A stretch of 64,000 nt of DNA from Channallabes apus (lineage: Eukaryota > Chordata > Actinopteri > Siluriformes > Clariidae), in the NCBI GenBank assembly GCA_030522415.1, contig CM060112.1, forward strand, positions 8,599,001 to 8,663,000, given 5' to 3'. Shown one piece after another: positions 21,605-33,771 of the stretch. Numbering within the stretch: the stretch's first letter is position 1; each line of letters starts with the position of its first letter. Made by a program: the position numbers and the translations under genes. The notes under the pieces were generated by a model. That model was not told where the DNA came from, did no database searches, and saw nothing but the letters and a program-made list of their open reading frames with translations.

Positions 21605-22440
21605 CTTCACGAGCCAGACAAGAACATGGAAACCCCCAAAAACATTCTACCTCCAATCTTATTTGTTTCTCCCATCCAGTGGGAACTGGATGATGAAATC
21701 CACCAAGCCACTATCTCTGAGCCCTCTCCACCTGAATGTCCACCCAACTGAAGCTACGTTCCAACCACTCAGAGTGACTCAGTCGTTCATCAAATCTACA
21801 CATGGTTGGGCACTGGTCACCCCAGGGCCAATCAAACCTTGTCACAGCTAGAAAAACGCTTCTGGTGGTCCAACATGGCTGAACACTGTAACATGAAAGT
21901 ACATGAGGGGTTGCCGGAAGTGTGCCGTGACCAAAGCCCCTAGACACGTACCTTCAGGAAAACTGTTACCCCTACCGACTCCCCGACACCCCTGGTCACA
22001 CCTAGGGATAGACTTTGTTACTGATCTCCCCCTTAAAAGGTATCTCCTCTGCCAAGGAAACAGCAGAGACCATCTTCAACCAGGTTTTCCAGATTTTTGG
22101 GAATCCCAGAGGACATTGTTTCGGACAGGGGACCTCAGTTCATGTAAAGGTTTCGGAAAGCCTTTTCAACTCCTGGGTGTGACCGTGAGCCTATCACACA
22201 GTAATGGTCAGACTGAACATAAAATCCAGGAGATAGGCAGATATCTTCGTACCTTCTGTCATGATCATCAGCACTTCTGGAACCAGTTCATTGTCAGGGC
22301 CGATTATGCACAAAACTCCCTCCAACCCTCCACTGGACTCACTCTGTTTCAGTGCGTACTCGGTTACCAACCTCCACTGTTTCCCTGGAATGGAGAACCA
22401 TCGGAAATACCAGCAGTAAAATAATGGTTCCGGAAGAATA
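20050..22440 (+). pseudogene. gypsy pol: protease, RT, RNase H, integrase, broken
   Basis: The domains are in order. Protease reads VKAVLDLGSAGNFIS, where the usual Ser after the catalytic Asp is Leu (about 20119-20160). RT has [17 protein letters not shown] (20508-20560) and the catalytic block [11 protein letters not shown] (20813-20845). RNase H has [16 protein letters not shown] (21197-21245) and TGHRNLEYL (21416-21442). Integrase has a zinc-binding HHCC remnant near 21800-21930, core HLGIDFVTDLPL (about 21994-22030) and LSHSNGQTEH (22192-22221). TAA/TAG/TGA stops occur in RT and RNase H. A long (CT)n expansion sits between RNase H and integrase. The gene is dead, but its order fits Ty3/gypsy exactly. 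Confidence 0.85.
21546..21607. repeat. (CT)n microsatellite inside pol
   Basis: The tract lies at the RNase H to integrase junction and encodes Leu-Ser repeats in the open frame, so it has grown within former coding sequence. Confidence 0.95.
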
Positions 22441-22765
22441 ACAGGGTTTGGGACTCAGCTAATTAACATCTACAGAGAGCAGTTAGAAGACAACAGATCA
22501 CAGCTGATGTGAGGAGAGCAAACACTCCTACCTTCCAACTGGGACAAAGGGTTTGGCTTTCCACATGCAACATCCTTTTTCGGCTGCCCTACAGGAAACT
22601 GAGTCCACGCTTCATTGGCCCCTTCAAAATCATCTCACAGATCAGCCCTGTCACATACAAGTTAAGTTTACCCCACACGTAGAATTCATCCTACCATACA
22701 CCTGTTTTTCCTGTATCCACAGAGCCTGGTCCTGACGAAGAACTCCTCGTACTTGCGTCTTCTCG

Positions 22766-22959
22766 GCCTCCGTGGTCTGTTACCGTCTCCACTGTCTATG
22801 ATCATCTGTTCACCAGCTCCAACACCATATCAGATAAGACTCTCTGGTTCACTCTCATTATCCACATCTCATTCAAAACAGTTTATATTCATTGTCAATA
22901 AAAGTGCCAATTCAGGTTTTCTATATATTTCTGTCTGTGGAGTCTGTCGATCCGTAACA
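22766..22959 (+). repeat. 3' LTR, 5'-deleted
   Basis: This matches only the last 190 bases of the 5' LTR, up to the same CCGTAACA end. The first 300 bases of the LTR are absent and pol-like or unrelated sequence joins directly, so a deletion has removed the LTR start. Confidence 0.75.
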
Positions 22960-25281
22960 GGTAGCTGTTTTGGGGCCTCAATTTCTGATGATTGTTTTGT
23001 ACACATGATTTAAAAAAGTTATGGTTAATGTTTCAAACATAAACTTGTTTTTATCCAGAAATTACAGCTGATGAAAACAAACATATGAATGCAATACTCC
23101 ATGGATGAGGAATTAAACAAGATGGTGCAAATGAGTTGGCCTAGACTCTGTGCCTACTGTAACCCTCCACTAACAAACACAATCAGAAATCTGATGCATG
23201 TCTCGATCTTATCAAACCAAAGCACCCTAGGTTTATAGCCATGGCAAATAAACAGCAGCTTGTGAAAGAAGATCTTTTTAATGTAAAACATACTGGTTGA
23301 CACTCTTGAAGATATTGCATTTTGATCGAATCCTGCAGCTACACCAGTACAGCTACTGTATACGGCACTAAGAATCACTTCCAAAACCAGATGGTGCCTA
23401 CAATAAGCAAATTAACATTTGGAGCAAGCATGCTCAACAATTCCTCAACCTTGTTGCGCCAGGCAGACTGCTACAGCAACAGGAAGTTTTTTTTTTCCTT
23501 AAGTTGAACCCAGAACCATGGAAAGAAAAATCTGCTATTAGCCATTTAAATTGGATCAAGGTTGCAGGAAGCAACCCACTCACAATGGAGGCACTAACCC
23601 CAGCAAATTTAGCTGGTCTGACATTTCAAGTGCATACCACATGCATAGAAGTGGGAAATAGTGCATATAAAAGGAAACAGTTAGGCCTACATGAACTGCC
23701 ATGGCATTAGCCTCCTGTTGATTGTTGGCAATGTACTTATGCAAATAATCCTGGAACAACTGCAACCTCATTTGGAGCAAGCAGTCTAAAAAAGTAGGGT
23801 CTGGCTTCCGTCCAAGAGTAAGAGTTGTAGGTTATCAATTTTACTTCAGCCTTCAGCGACATACAGTACCCTGCCCTTGGCACTAAGAATCAGAGTTAGT
23901 GCACCTTTATTTAATTCAGGTTTGTTTTTTGTATGAAAACATAAAAATTATATAATTGCAGTGGGTCATAGTATTAAGCAAATGGAAATTGATTTCCAAA
24001 CATGTATAGATGTTATTTCTATGTTTGCCACAAACATCATTTCTGTAAAATACAATGATAATAAATATGCAGAGTTAATGTAATCGTCTCATTAAATATT
24101 ACATGTCTGAACAATAAAGTGTGTGAAAGAAATTAAAGTAATATTTTAATATTTTATACAATCTCATAAAACTATTTTCCTCAAAACATATTGAGTTACT
24201 AGCACACTTAGCACAAAGCCCATGCAGTGTGTAAATAGGTTTGTAGTTAGTTAAGGCTGGAATAAGTGATTTTTTTTTCAATTATCTGCAAGTGGGACAT
24301 GGGAATAAATGTTCTTATTAAATCATAAGAATGCATAGGAAGATGAATAAAGTGAAAAAAATCTGTGCCTTTTTATAATTGGGTCTGGCAGCAATAATTA
24401 AAGTAAGTTTTATAGAGCAAATGTCACATGCACACTACATGTACATGATTTACTTTAACCTAAAAAATGTCTCAAACGTTTTTTTTTTAAATAGGACCTC
24501 ATCATTCTTAATGACAATAAGGACTCTACTAATTCAGTCAACAGCAGTTGTTAGTTACAATATCTATGTGGCATTGTGCTACATTTATGCATACTTTCTA
24601 TTGCACATTATTATATCACAGCTTTTTATATAGGTTGATGCCAACTAAATTCCATGAAAGATAAGAAAACTGAAAAAATAATGAAGGTGTATATTTTGTT
24701 AGTGCAGTTGAAAATCAGTAGCTCATTGGTTTTCATAGACACATGTTAACTATTCTTCGCATTTCGGGGCATGATAATTTGAGAGTCTATTAATATCCTG
24801 AAAATCAGTCTTAAAAATAATAAACAATTAGCAAAATTATCTGAAGTATTTGCTTACATTTTCTATTAAAAGAGAGAGAAAAATAATAATAAGATCAATG
24901 CCAGATGCACCAAACATACTCATCCATTCCAATCTGTTGTTACCCAGGTGAATTGAATGATGGATCCCACTTGACCCTAAATTGGTGGTTAAAAAAAATG
25001 AATGTCTGAAAATGCTGATGAAAATGCTGTGAATGCCATGTCAGCCAAGAGACGCACAGTATCCAAGGGATTTATTGTCCTAATTGGAATATTTAGCTCA
25101 TGAATTAAATGACCAAATCATTATAATTCCTCAAAAACTGTAGAAATGGGACTTTTCCCCCCTTATCTTGATAAGAGTGTTTTTGGGCACTCATAAAAAG
25201 AGACAATTTGCTCATATATTGATTTTTAAATGCCCAATGACTTCCAATCCCTTAAATGTCTGATCCCACTGCATATTATGA

Positions 25282-25428
25282 TTTCTTCTTATCATTATTT
25301 CTTCTTCTTTTCTTCTTCTTCTTATTTGTTTGGTTGAATAAGCGAGCAGATAAAACATATATGAACATATTTGTGTGTAATCATAACTATTTACATCAAA
25401 CCCCCCCCCCCCCACACACACACACACA
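25282..25428. repeat. (TTC)n and C-run/(AC)n simple repeats
   Basis: Imperfect TTC repeats at 25282-25324 and 13 C followed by (AC)n at 25401-25428. Confidence 0.85.
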
Positions 25429-25844
25429 TAAAAATCTAAGCATGTTTTAAGTTTTCTGTTCCTGCATGTCGACACTCTTCGCAAAGCACAGCACTACACA
25501 AATCCCACATATCATGACGGCTGTTTAATATCTTTTCTCCCTAAACCACTAACTATGACAAACCATTACAATAAAACTTGCAAGAATGTAAAGCTAGTGA
25601 TACTATGATCAACAAATTGAATGAACTGAGCATCACAGGGAAGGAAGAGATGAAATTCAGCCACAACAGCATGGAAATAAACATTAGATATATCTCTTAT
25701 TGCTTTGCAATAAGACTGTGCACAAATATTACAGATTATACTACAAATACAAATATACTACAATAATAAGTAATACTTTTAAGATAGCATCATTATTATG
25801 CACAATGAGTTATGCATTCACATCTCTGCCCATATCAGCAAAGA

Positions 25845-25998
25845 GCACACTGTTTTAGTGGACTCAGACCCTGCTGTGTTGTTGTCCATGTGTTTTGTCC
25901 CCTAAAACTTCTGCAAGGTTGCGTGGATAAAGTTCAGGTGTCTAGAGGCAAGATTCTAACATGACATAACATTCATGACCAGATGGTCTCTGTCTACT
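25845..25998 (+). repeat. unclassified dispersed repeat, copy 1
   Basis: Several blocks recur in inverted orientation at 32795-32905. They include a CACACTGTTTTAGTGGACT-like start, a CAAGGTTG block, AGGCAAGAT and CATTCATGACCAGATGGTCT. Spacing between blocks differs, as in old copies of one element. I do not recognise the family. Confidence 0.55.
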
Positions 25999-26799
25999 GG
26001 GGTGAAAGGACACATACTCAATGCCTAATTACACACCTCATTTATTATAATTATGTCTCTCCAAAAGGAGGATGTGAAACATAACAGAGGGGACATACGA
26101 GTAAGCAAGGTTTTGACCTTTATTCAGGAAATACAGAAAGGAGGGTTAAAAAGCTATGTTTTAGATAAAATCTTCAATTTTTTTATTTTCATTAACTTTT
26201 CTTGCTTATAACAATGTAAATGCTTTATGTACTATATATACTGTAAGTATACTATCTGCATGGTTGTAAGTCTAGTGATGTAAGAATAAAACAGTAAGTG
26301 GTGTGACATTACATACAGTAAAATACAATTTTAAGACAGAATGGTGTGGGTGTTTTCTTAAACATGTATTTTTTTTCTCTCATACCACAGAAATTAGCCA
26401 ATGACAGGAAAAACCTTCAAATCATAGATTAGTATAGTAGTTGCTTTATCCTGCTGAGTTGGGGTTAGGACATTGAACAAAAATCCTGGCTTGATTTTAA
26501 AAGTAAAACAATGCACAACAATGGTTGCACTGCAGGAACATTGGCAAAATCAACACTAACTCAATTGAGTTATGTAAGAATCAGCAAAAGTCTTACAAAA
26601 TTTCTCTAGCTACTTTTAGCTATATTTCCTCCTTAAATAACATGGGAAAGGATACATTTCATTAGGATGCATAACAAGACAACTGCACATAAAAATTGTT
26701 GCCCACACAATCCCTAGTTAATACAGATATTATGTTAATATAATTTTTAAAGGGGCAATCAAATTAGAAGTTAAATGTGAAAGTTTCAGTTGGAAGATG

Positions 26800-27365
26800 G
26801 TGATGACGATGATGCCAATGATGATGATTTTATCTATTTATTTATTTGGTGCTACTGTCTGGTGCTACTCTGTTTTGTTTTTTTTAGTGTAAAAATCCAG
26901 AAAACTATCTTTGCAAAGTTCCTGTTCACTTACAAGCAGAGGTGTACATCAACTTTGTAACATCAACTTTGTTACTGTACCTAAATACAGTTTCATATTT
27001 TTAGTCAAACAAATATCTGTAATTTATACTTCACTACATTTATTTATACATAACCAGAGTGATGCATAATATATGAAGTAATAATATTGAATATGCAACT
27101 GTAAGATGATACAAGCTCAGTATATTTGATACGAATTTGAAAATAAATCCTATACTTTTTCTCAGGTAGAATTGTAAATGGAGGACTTCTATCTTTAATT
27201 ACAAGGATTTCAACTTTTCTCAAATACAGGATTTGTGTACTTTGCCCATCTCAGATGATGATGATGATGATGATGATGAGTTATTTATTTTCTACAGCTG
27301 CTCTATTTTAACAGGTACAGCAGAAAATTCCAGAAATGTTGTGCTTGTGCAAAGTTCCCGTTCCT
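26800..27365. repeat. two related GAT-anchored segments
   Basis: A GAT-rich tract followed by TTTATTTATTT-like and then CAGAAA...GCAAAGTTCC words occurs at about 26800-26935 and again at about 27254-27365. The second has a clean (GAT)n at 27254-27279. The two look like diverged copies of one segment. Confidence 0.4.
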
Positions 27366-28412
27366 TTAAAAATCTAACTCCCTACATCAGCATGCTCTAT
27401 TTCCTATTCGAAACCAATCAACCCACCGCCCTGTGTGGACAGCCGCTGAGTAGTAAAAACAATCCCACATTTTTACAGTCTAGAAACTATGAAGACAAAA
27501 TCATTTTTATCAAACATGAAACTGCTCAAGCAGTGAAAATCTGTCAAATGGCATGAAAGTCTTATTGAAACCACGGTGCATCTTGCCCTCTCTGATACAA
27601 AACCATTACTGTGGAGCTATTTAAGCAATGTTTTCATGGCTGTGCTGGATTACTGCCCAGTTCTACAGTAAATACCTGTTTTTAATGATGTGTGCTCTTA
27701 CACACTTCAGCTGTAACATGCCTTAGTTGAGAGGATGGAAGCAGGATGTGGCTTTGTCATAAATTGCCTTCAGAGCCAGTAGACTATACTGTACATTAAA
27801 CAATGTTTTGTATTATGTATTCTGGCTGATTTGTTCGTTATTTTCAGCTAAGGGCAACCCTCAAGCTGTTTCTCTTGTAATCTATGGAAAAGAAGAACAG
27901 GGTGATATTGTAAGCAATTGAAGAACTATTTACATATGCAGATAAATTGCAATATTAAACGTTTACATTGTAATAAAAACACACTTACAGATGTTAAATT
28001 GAAGGTAAGTCTGTTTTTTTTTTTAGCTTATATTTTTTTTTTGTCTGGCACCTGCTGGATAAAGATATACAATTTACCCCATGTGAATCCAAGTAATTGG
28101 TACAGAAAGAGGACACGTTAAACAGAAAGGTCAATGGATTTGCAAAATAATTAAGTCAGCCAGGATACAAGTAAAGAAACAAAGTGGTTGAGCAAAATGA
28201 ACGCAATCTCTTTGTCATCTTTTTTTTATAACTTTAAAGGCCCATTGTGTGTATTGCTGTGTTTAAATTAACTCTGAATTACAGTAGGAAGTCATGTAAT
28301 TTTCAAGCTACAAAGATGGGGAAATTATGTATACAGTAAAGTAGATATATACTTTTTAGGTATTCATACATTCACAGGTACTATAGTGTGTGTTTACTGT
28401 ATGTTCGTGTAG

Positions 28413-28416
<4 letters not shown>

Positions 28417-28476
<60 letters not shown>
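28417..28476. repeat. (TA)n microsatellite
   Basis: This is an uninterrupted TA tract of about 60 bases next to the Rex3 fragment. Confidence 0.95.
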
Positions 28477-28481
<5 letters not shown>

Positions 28482-28536
28482 TGTTCATGTATTAATACAT
28501 TTATAAATTCGTACACAATTTCATATTTTTTACAAG

Positions 28537-29040
28537 ATTGACTGATGCTTCTGGAAAACCATGAGGGGGAAATAGGGAACCCCCCAAGCTGTGTTCAGTG
28601 GGAAGAGCACTTTAAGGAACTCCTGAACCCGACCAATTCACCCTCTGTTGCACAGATACAGAGCTTGAGGATGACGGGGGTCGGTGCTGATCTCCCTGGC
28701 GAGGTCACTGAGGTAGTCAAACAACTCCACAGTGGCAAAGCCCCAGGAATTGACGAGATCCATCTGGAAATGCTGAAGACTCTGGGTGTTGAGGGACTGT
28801 CTTGGTTGACACACCTCTTCAACATTGTGTGAAAGTCTGGGACAATGCCTACGGAGTGGTAGACTGGGGTGGTGGTTCCGCTTTTCAAAAAGGGGGACCA
28901 GAGTGGTGTATAGGGGCATTACACTACTCAGCCTCCCTGGGAAAGGGTACTCTCTTGGAAAGAAGGGTTCAGCCAATTGTCGAACCTCAGATTGCAAAGG
29001 AACAACATGGATTCCATCCTGGTCGTGGAACAGGATGACT
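28537..29040 (+). pseudogene. Rex3 (RTE clade) reverse transcriptase fragment
   Basis: The plus strand encodes the N-terminal part of a Rex3 RT: WEEHFKELLNPTNSPSV, LHSGKAPGIDEIHLEML, GLSWLTHLF, then TEW-stop-TGVVVPLFKKGD, and near the end NNMDSILVVEQDD-type remains of a PGRGT block. The DNA at 28856-28875 (TGGTAGACTGGGGTGGTGGT) is the stretch used as a conserved Rex3 landmark in fish, with one C-to-T change that creates a stop. A second stop (TGA) lies about 25 bases upstream and a third follows about 45 bases later, with frameshifts. Both ends are truncated and no 3' tail is present. Confidence 0.8.
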
Positions 29041-29715
29041 TAAATATATATCAAAAGTATATCTTTTGTTAAAACGATACGATTTTCCAGTTGGAAAAAA
29101 AATGCAGTCGGGAAGAGAGTATAACAAATATATAACTAGAGTGAATATGCTTACTCCAGTGTGCATTCCTGAAAATAACAAATTAGCATTAAATGATAAA
29201 TATGGTGTATGTTTCTGCACACGAAAATAGAAAAGACAAAGATTTAGCAGTACCTGTCACTTGTATGAAAACACGACAGAGATTATTAATCACAAGACTT
29301 TAACCTTTATATCTTTTCCTTAATAAACCCACACTGTGTTCTTAATAGAAATTAAAAAGAATGTAAGAAATACACATACACACAAATCTGTGGAATGTAG
29401 GGGGTGGAAATTTCTCATGCATTACACATGACACTAATGGTGTGTAATTATCTCGAGGCTCATGGAGAAAATTAATAATGTGAATTAGAAAGAGCTCTCT
29501 CTCTCTCTCTCTCTCTCTCAGACACACATATATTCATTCCTAGCTTTAAAGTTTTATAGGCCCATCTGTTGATTATATTGAAAAAAAAAAAAGATTGGTA
29601 ATAGTAATCATTTTGGCATATTTTATTTCTTCAAACAGAGATCTATAATTCTTTACTATTAGGCTAGTGCAGAATAAGATGCATTTCGAATTACAAAGAC
29701 AACAACAACAACAAC

Positions 29716-29758
<43 letters not shown>

Positions 29759-30135
29759 GCACCCTGCCATGTTTGCAATTAAATTCAATTCAATTTCAGT
29801 TTTGATTGATTGATTGAGTAATTTATTGAGCAACATGAGTTAACACTTTAAGACATCAACAAAAGCATTTTTTTCTGTTAACAGGATAATCCAGTATGTT
29901 TAAACTCTGAAGTATGTATTTCATTTGATTTAAAGCTTTTATGTGAATAAGTATAATTATTATTTTTATTAGATTGGACATGGGACAATTAATATAAGCT
30001 ACACATTCTCTAGATGAACCCATGTAATATTTTACCTGTTATAAAAATTCCTGCATTATAAATAGACCGGTAATGAGGACATTTCATTTTTATCCTTTTA
30101 AATAAAACAGCCCTCCTTCTTACACGCACACATGC

Positions 30136-30180
<45 letters not shown>

Positions 30181-30561
30181 ACTGGAAATTAATTCTAACG
30201 ATGTGCTATATTTTCATAGATACCCATTTCCTAAACGAGGTTGCCTTTTAAAGGCTAAATAATGTAGGACTTATAAAAGTCTATTAGGTTAATCCAGAAC
30301 TATTTTAGGCCCAGCTAAAAGTGTCTGATCCAGTTAATATGTTGTGCACTTTCAAAAGCTTTTCTAATGTTAAAGAGCTCCAAAAAAAAGAGAGAGTTGT
30401 TATACTTTCCGGTATAGTACCTTGTGATTTTAAAATCCTAAAGGTCTGTCTGTTTTCTGGATTGCTTTTAGACAATCACACTACTTTTTAAGTATTATGT
30501 TTTTTTCTTTTTGTGCATTGTACTTTTTTGATATTTTATGACTATTTAAAACCTAAAGTGA

Positions 30562-30606
<45 letters not shown>

Positions 30607-30699
30607 AGTTTAAATATGGGTTAAACTAATAATTACAGACATTCCCTTTATTGTGTTCTGTATAAAACTTATATGGAGATTGAGAAATATACAGTACGC
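29041..30699. other. AT-rich stretch with four microsatellites
   Basis: No gene or transposon is supported. Simple repeats are (CT)n at 29494-29519, (AAC)n(AAT)n at 29700-29758, (CA)n at 30122-30179 and (ATT)n at 30562-30605. Confidence 0.7.
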
Positions 30700-30701
30700 T
30701 A

Positions 30702-32288
30702 CACTGTAAAGAACATACTGTAGAATTTACAATAATTTACTGGCAAAAAAGTTGCCAATAAAATCCTGTAAAATAGCCGCTAATTGCTGTAAAATGGATT
30801 ACAGTATAATACTGCTTAGCAATTTACAATAAATTGATGTTTGCAGAATACAGTATTATATATATTTTTTTACAGGATTATAAAATTAAACTTGTAAAAA
30901 GGCATTACAGTTTTTTTTGTAATTATGCTAAATTACAGTACTTACCTGGCAACAAAAGTTGCCAATAAAATCCTGTGAATTCAACAAAAGCCAAGATGTA
31001 GCTGTAACATTTTTACTATGAAATTCCTGTAAATAACAATTTTAACTGTGAACTGTACTGTGCTGTAACCTGTAACTGTACTTTACTATTATACTGATGT
31101 AAATGCATTAAAACAAAGATTTTGAAAAATAATCACTCAAATTCAAAGCTGTTGTAAGTAAACTGTTTATTAAAGCTAACACCTGATAACACTTCAGCAC
31201 TGTAACTGGTAACATAATTTTACTTTTTCAACTACAGAAAAACTTGTAAAAAATCTGCTGTTACAAAACAACTACAAACAACTCAAGATTAAAGTATAAA
31301 GCAATAGTTAAATAAAAGTTAAATGGACTGTTTGCCTAAAAATAAAAATGGTCAACATTTCAGTCTGTTGTGTCTGTTTACATGCAATTATTTCAAAAAT
31401 ACTCTATCGAGAGCTAGGTGAATAAAAAGCAGCATTCATCGGCATGACATTACGTTTTTACCTTTTAGCTCCGTGATGTTTCAGCTTGCCTGACAAAACA
31501 ATTAATTAAAAAAAAGAAATTAACGACATATTCCTTTACAAAATATACTCCAGGTTTCAGAGAAACTCATCCAATGATGTTAATATTTAAATTTTTCAAC
31601 AGCAAAAACAACTGAGCACTTCATGTAATGTTAATTTTGTCTCACACGAACTTCCATAGCAATGCTGTGCCTGCCAAACTACAAATACTCTCTAGAAAAT
31701 AAAGGCAAATAAAGCTAACAAACTGCAGCATATATCAACATTAACATGACAATAACAATTTACCTTTTAGTTTAGGCTGCTTTCTGAAATGGCATGCATC
31801 GCATTTCTCCTCCTCGCCTGAAGCAACAGATAAATAAAGTTAGCTAAATCCCATTACAAAGTAGCTAAATATAACGTTTAGAGGGAATATCCTGATAAAA
31901 CTTATATAATGTTATATAAGTTTTATCAGGCTATTCCCCATATATATGAATTACTTTACATTAAAAGAAATAATTAATACTTATGGAAGTAAATTTAATT
32001 GAACTTCTGTTGTAGCTGTGCTTCAGTCCACCAGATTTCAAACCATATCAGCCCGCGCAATACCATAATGCAACAGCACAGTAAATTCTTGTAAAAATGT
32101 TTACGATACAGTGAAAGCACCTCCTACCTGTAAATTAATTACAGCTAACAGTGAAATATACAGTTAACACTTGTAAAACCCTGTAAAACCCATAATGCAT
32201 TGCAAATTACAGCAATAAATTGTAAAATGGCAAAACGGTAATTTTCTGTATAATTTTGCTGTAAAAAATACAGCAATTTGTTACAGTG
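30702..32288. mobile_element. CACTG-ended non-autonomous DNA transposon (EnSpm/CACTA-like)
   Basis: The ends read CACTGTAA (30702) and TTACAGTG (to 32288), inverted repeats flanked by TA on both sides, consistent with a 2-bp target duplication. Both ends carry many TGTAAA/TTTACA words, typical of sub-terminal motif clusters that bind transposase. A 35-base unit with GTTGCCAATAAAATCCTGT occurs twice (about 30741-30775 and 30947-30985). No transposase frame is present over 1.59 kb, so it must depend on a partner element. A perfect palindrome lies inside at 31891-31930. The EnSpm-like call rests on the CACTG end and short duplication. Confidence 0.65.
31884..31937. repeat. near-perfect palindrome
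   Basis: The arms CCTGATAAAACTTATATAA (31891-31909) and its exact complement (31912-31930) are separated only by TG. Pairing extends outward six more bases on each side after one mismatch. Confidence 0.95.
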
Positions 32289-32784
32289 TACCACTCAAAA
32301 GGTCACTTTCTAACTTCACGGTTGTTGCTTATTTTCTCTCCACATTACAGTATAACGCAATGCTGAATATGCAATAATCTCCTTTGAACAGCTGACATTG
32401 AGCTGTGTCTGCTACTTCTGCTCTATAAAGCCTTCATAACGGCTCTAATATGATTGTTAATTGTTGATTTCTGAGACTGGTAACTCTAAATGAACTTGGT
32501 GTTGGTCTTGCCTTCATGAGAGCCAGTTTCATCATGGTGCTTAATGTGTTTTGCAAATACGCTTGACAATACTGTTCTTGCAAGAACTGTTTCAGAAAGG
32601 CTGATCTCATTGTCTTTAAATAACAACTGACTATTATTCTTTTACGTAATTACCTAATTCCATATGTATTATTTTATAGTTTTGGAATCTCCAGTATTGT
32701 TGTACAGTAGAATGTAGAAAATCAATCACTAAACAAAAACAAAAGAAATGAGCAAGTGATCCCAAACTTTTGAGCGGTAGTGTA
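32289..32784. mobile_element. internally deleted Tc1-like element
   Basis: The left end TACCACTCAAAAGGTCACTT and the right end CTTTTGAGCGGTAGTGTA are imperfect inverted repeats of the fish Tc1 type. The inside keeps non-coding-strand Tc1 words, such as the block around 32462-32560 (TTCTGAGACTGGTAACTCT, TGAGAGCCAGTTTCATCATG). A related copy lies at 57140-57460. Most of the transposase gene is missing. Confidence 0.7.
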
Positions 32785-32794
32785 AATAGACACT

Positions 32795-32905
32795 GCAATA
32801 CACCAAGACCATCTGGTCATGAATGTTAAGTTATCTTGCCTTTGAACACCTACAGTAAACTTCATCTATACAACCTTGTACAAACTTTTAAGTCCACTAA
32901 AGCAG
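32795..32905 (-). repeat. unclassified dispersed repeat, copy 2
   Basis: The complement shares the ordered blocks described for 25845-25998, the longest being CATTCATGACCAGATGGTCT. It sits just beyond the Tc1-like element. Confidence 0.55.
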
Positions 32906-33771
32906 TGTGTTGTTATTGGCTGAAATAGACAGAGATGATGTCATCTACAAGAGCATACTGCAGGAGTTAATATAAGGAGGCAGTCATTCAACAATGACAA
33001 AAATCAGGATTACATTTTTTTCATTGTTTTTCCTGACTATTTTTCTTGATTTTTATAGATGCTTAATATCAAAACTGTGAAATGTGTTATAGGTCATGTG
33101 GAGGTAAAGGAGGTTGCCAGGATGAGGAGGAAACACGGAAGAAAATGTTACAGTACATGAAGCATATGGTGTATATTTTATCTCTCAGAAAGATCTTTCA
33201 TTTTTCTTCTCTATAAAAAAAACCTTTAGAGATTTTGAAATGGACCACTAAGTTAAGAAGCTGTAACAAACTACAAAGAATGCTTCAGGAACTTGTCATG
33301 TACTTTAGTACTTCAGGGACTTATAATTATATATTATAATTATATTTATAATTTAATTTTAATTTCAACTATTTTTTTTATTCTTTTTAGTAATTATAAT
33401 TCCAAGAAAATGCAAAGCAAATTACCCCTTATAATTAAAGCACATCACTCTGCAATATTGTATGGTGTGAATTACACAATTAACCACATACTGTGAAAAT
33501 AAATGCTACCCTTATTAAAAGAAAGCTTATTTAAGTGTGCTATTATTATATTTCTTAAAAAAAAACTGTGTGCTTTGAGTTTACCTTTTATGTACTTAGA
33601 GATATACAAAACAAATGTATATTTAAGTATACGTGGCTTGACCTGACAAATGTACAGAAACAAGTAATGTTGGTTCGATATATCCTTAAGAGAAGTATTA
33701 TTAAATATACTTGCTTTATGCATAAAGTTCAAGAAAACTTGTCTTGTAGATGCGATTTTCTATTATCTATG

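Larger units (their letters stand above)
18702..22959 (+). mobile_element. degenerate Ty3/gypsy LTR retrotransposon
   Basis: The element has a 5' LTR (18702-19197), gag with a zinc-knuckle remnant, protease, RT, RNase H and integrase in the Ty3/gypsy order, and a partial 3' LTR (22766-22959). All domains are on the plus strand but broken by stops and frameshifts. No target duplication flanks it, as expected if the 3' part has been rearranged. It begins at the edge of an AT microsatellite. It differs from the gypsy elements at 3608 and 41183 in LTR sequence. Confidence 0.85.
22960..28535. other. long AT-rich stretch, mostly unassigned
   Basis: No gene or well-defined transposon could be supported over these 5.6 kb. 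The start (22965-23345) has faint similarity to Tc1 non-coding strand but not enough to call. It contains TTC and C/AC tracts near 25300 and 25400, an unclassified dispersed repeat at 25845-25998, two related GAT-anchored segments near 26800 and 27254, and a TA tract at 28417, all listed separately. Confidence 0.5.

Noticed and set aside
22965..23345. Possible Tc1-like remnant after the gypsy 3' LTR
   Set aside because: Only a few words near 22970-23000 resemble Tc1 sequence; not enough to define an element.
26935..27230. Possible hAT MITE beginning CAGAGGTG
   Set aside because: The left end resembles a hAT terminus, but no matching right end or target duplication was found.
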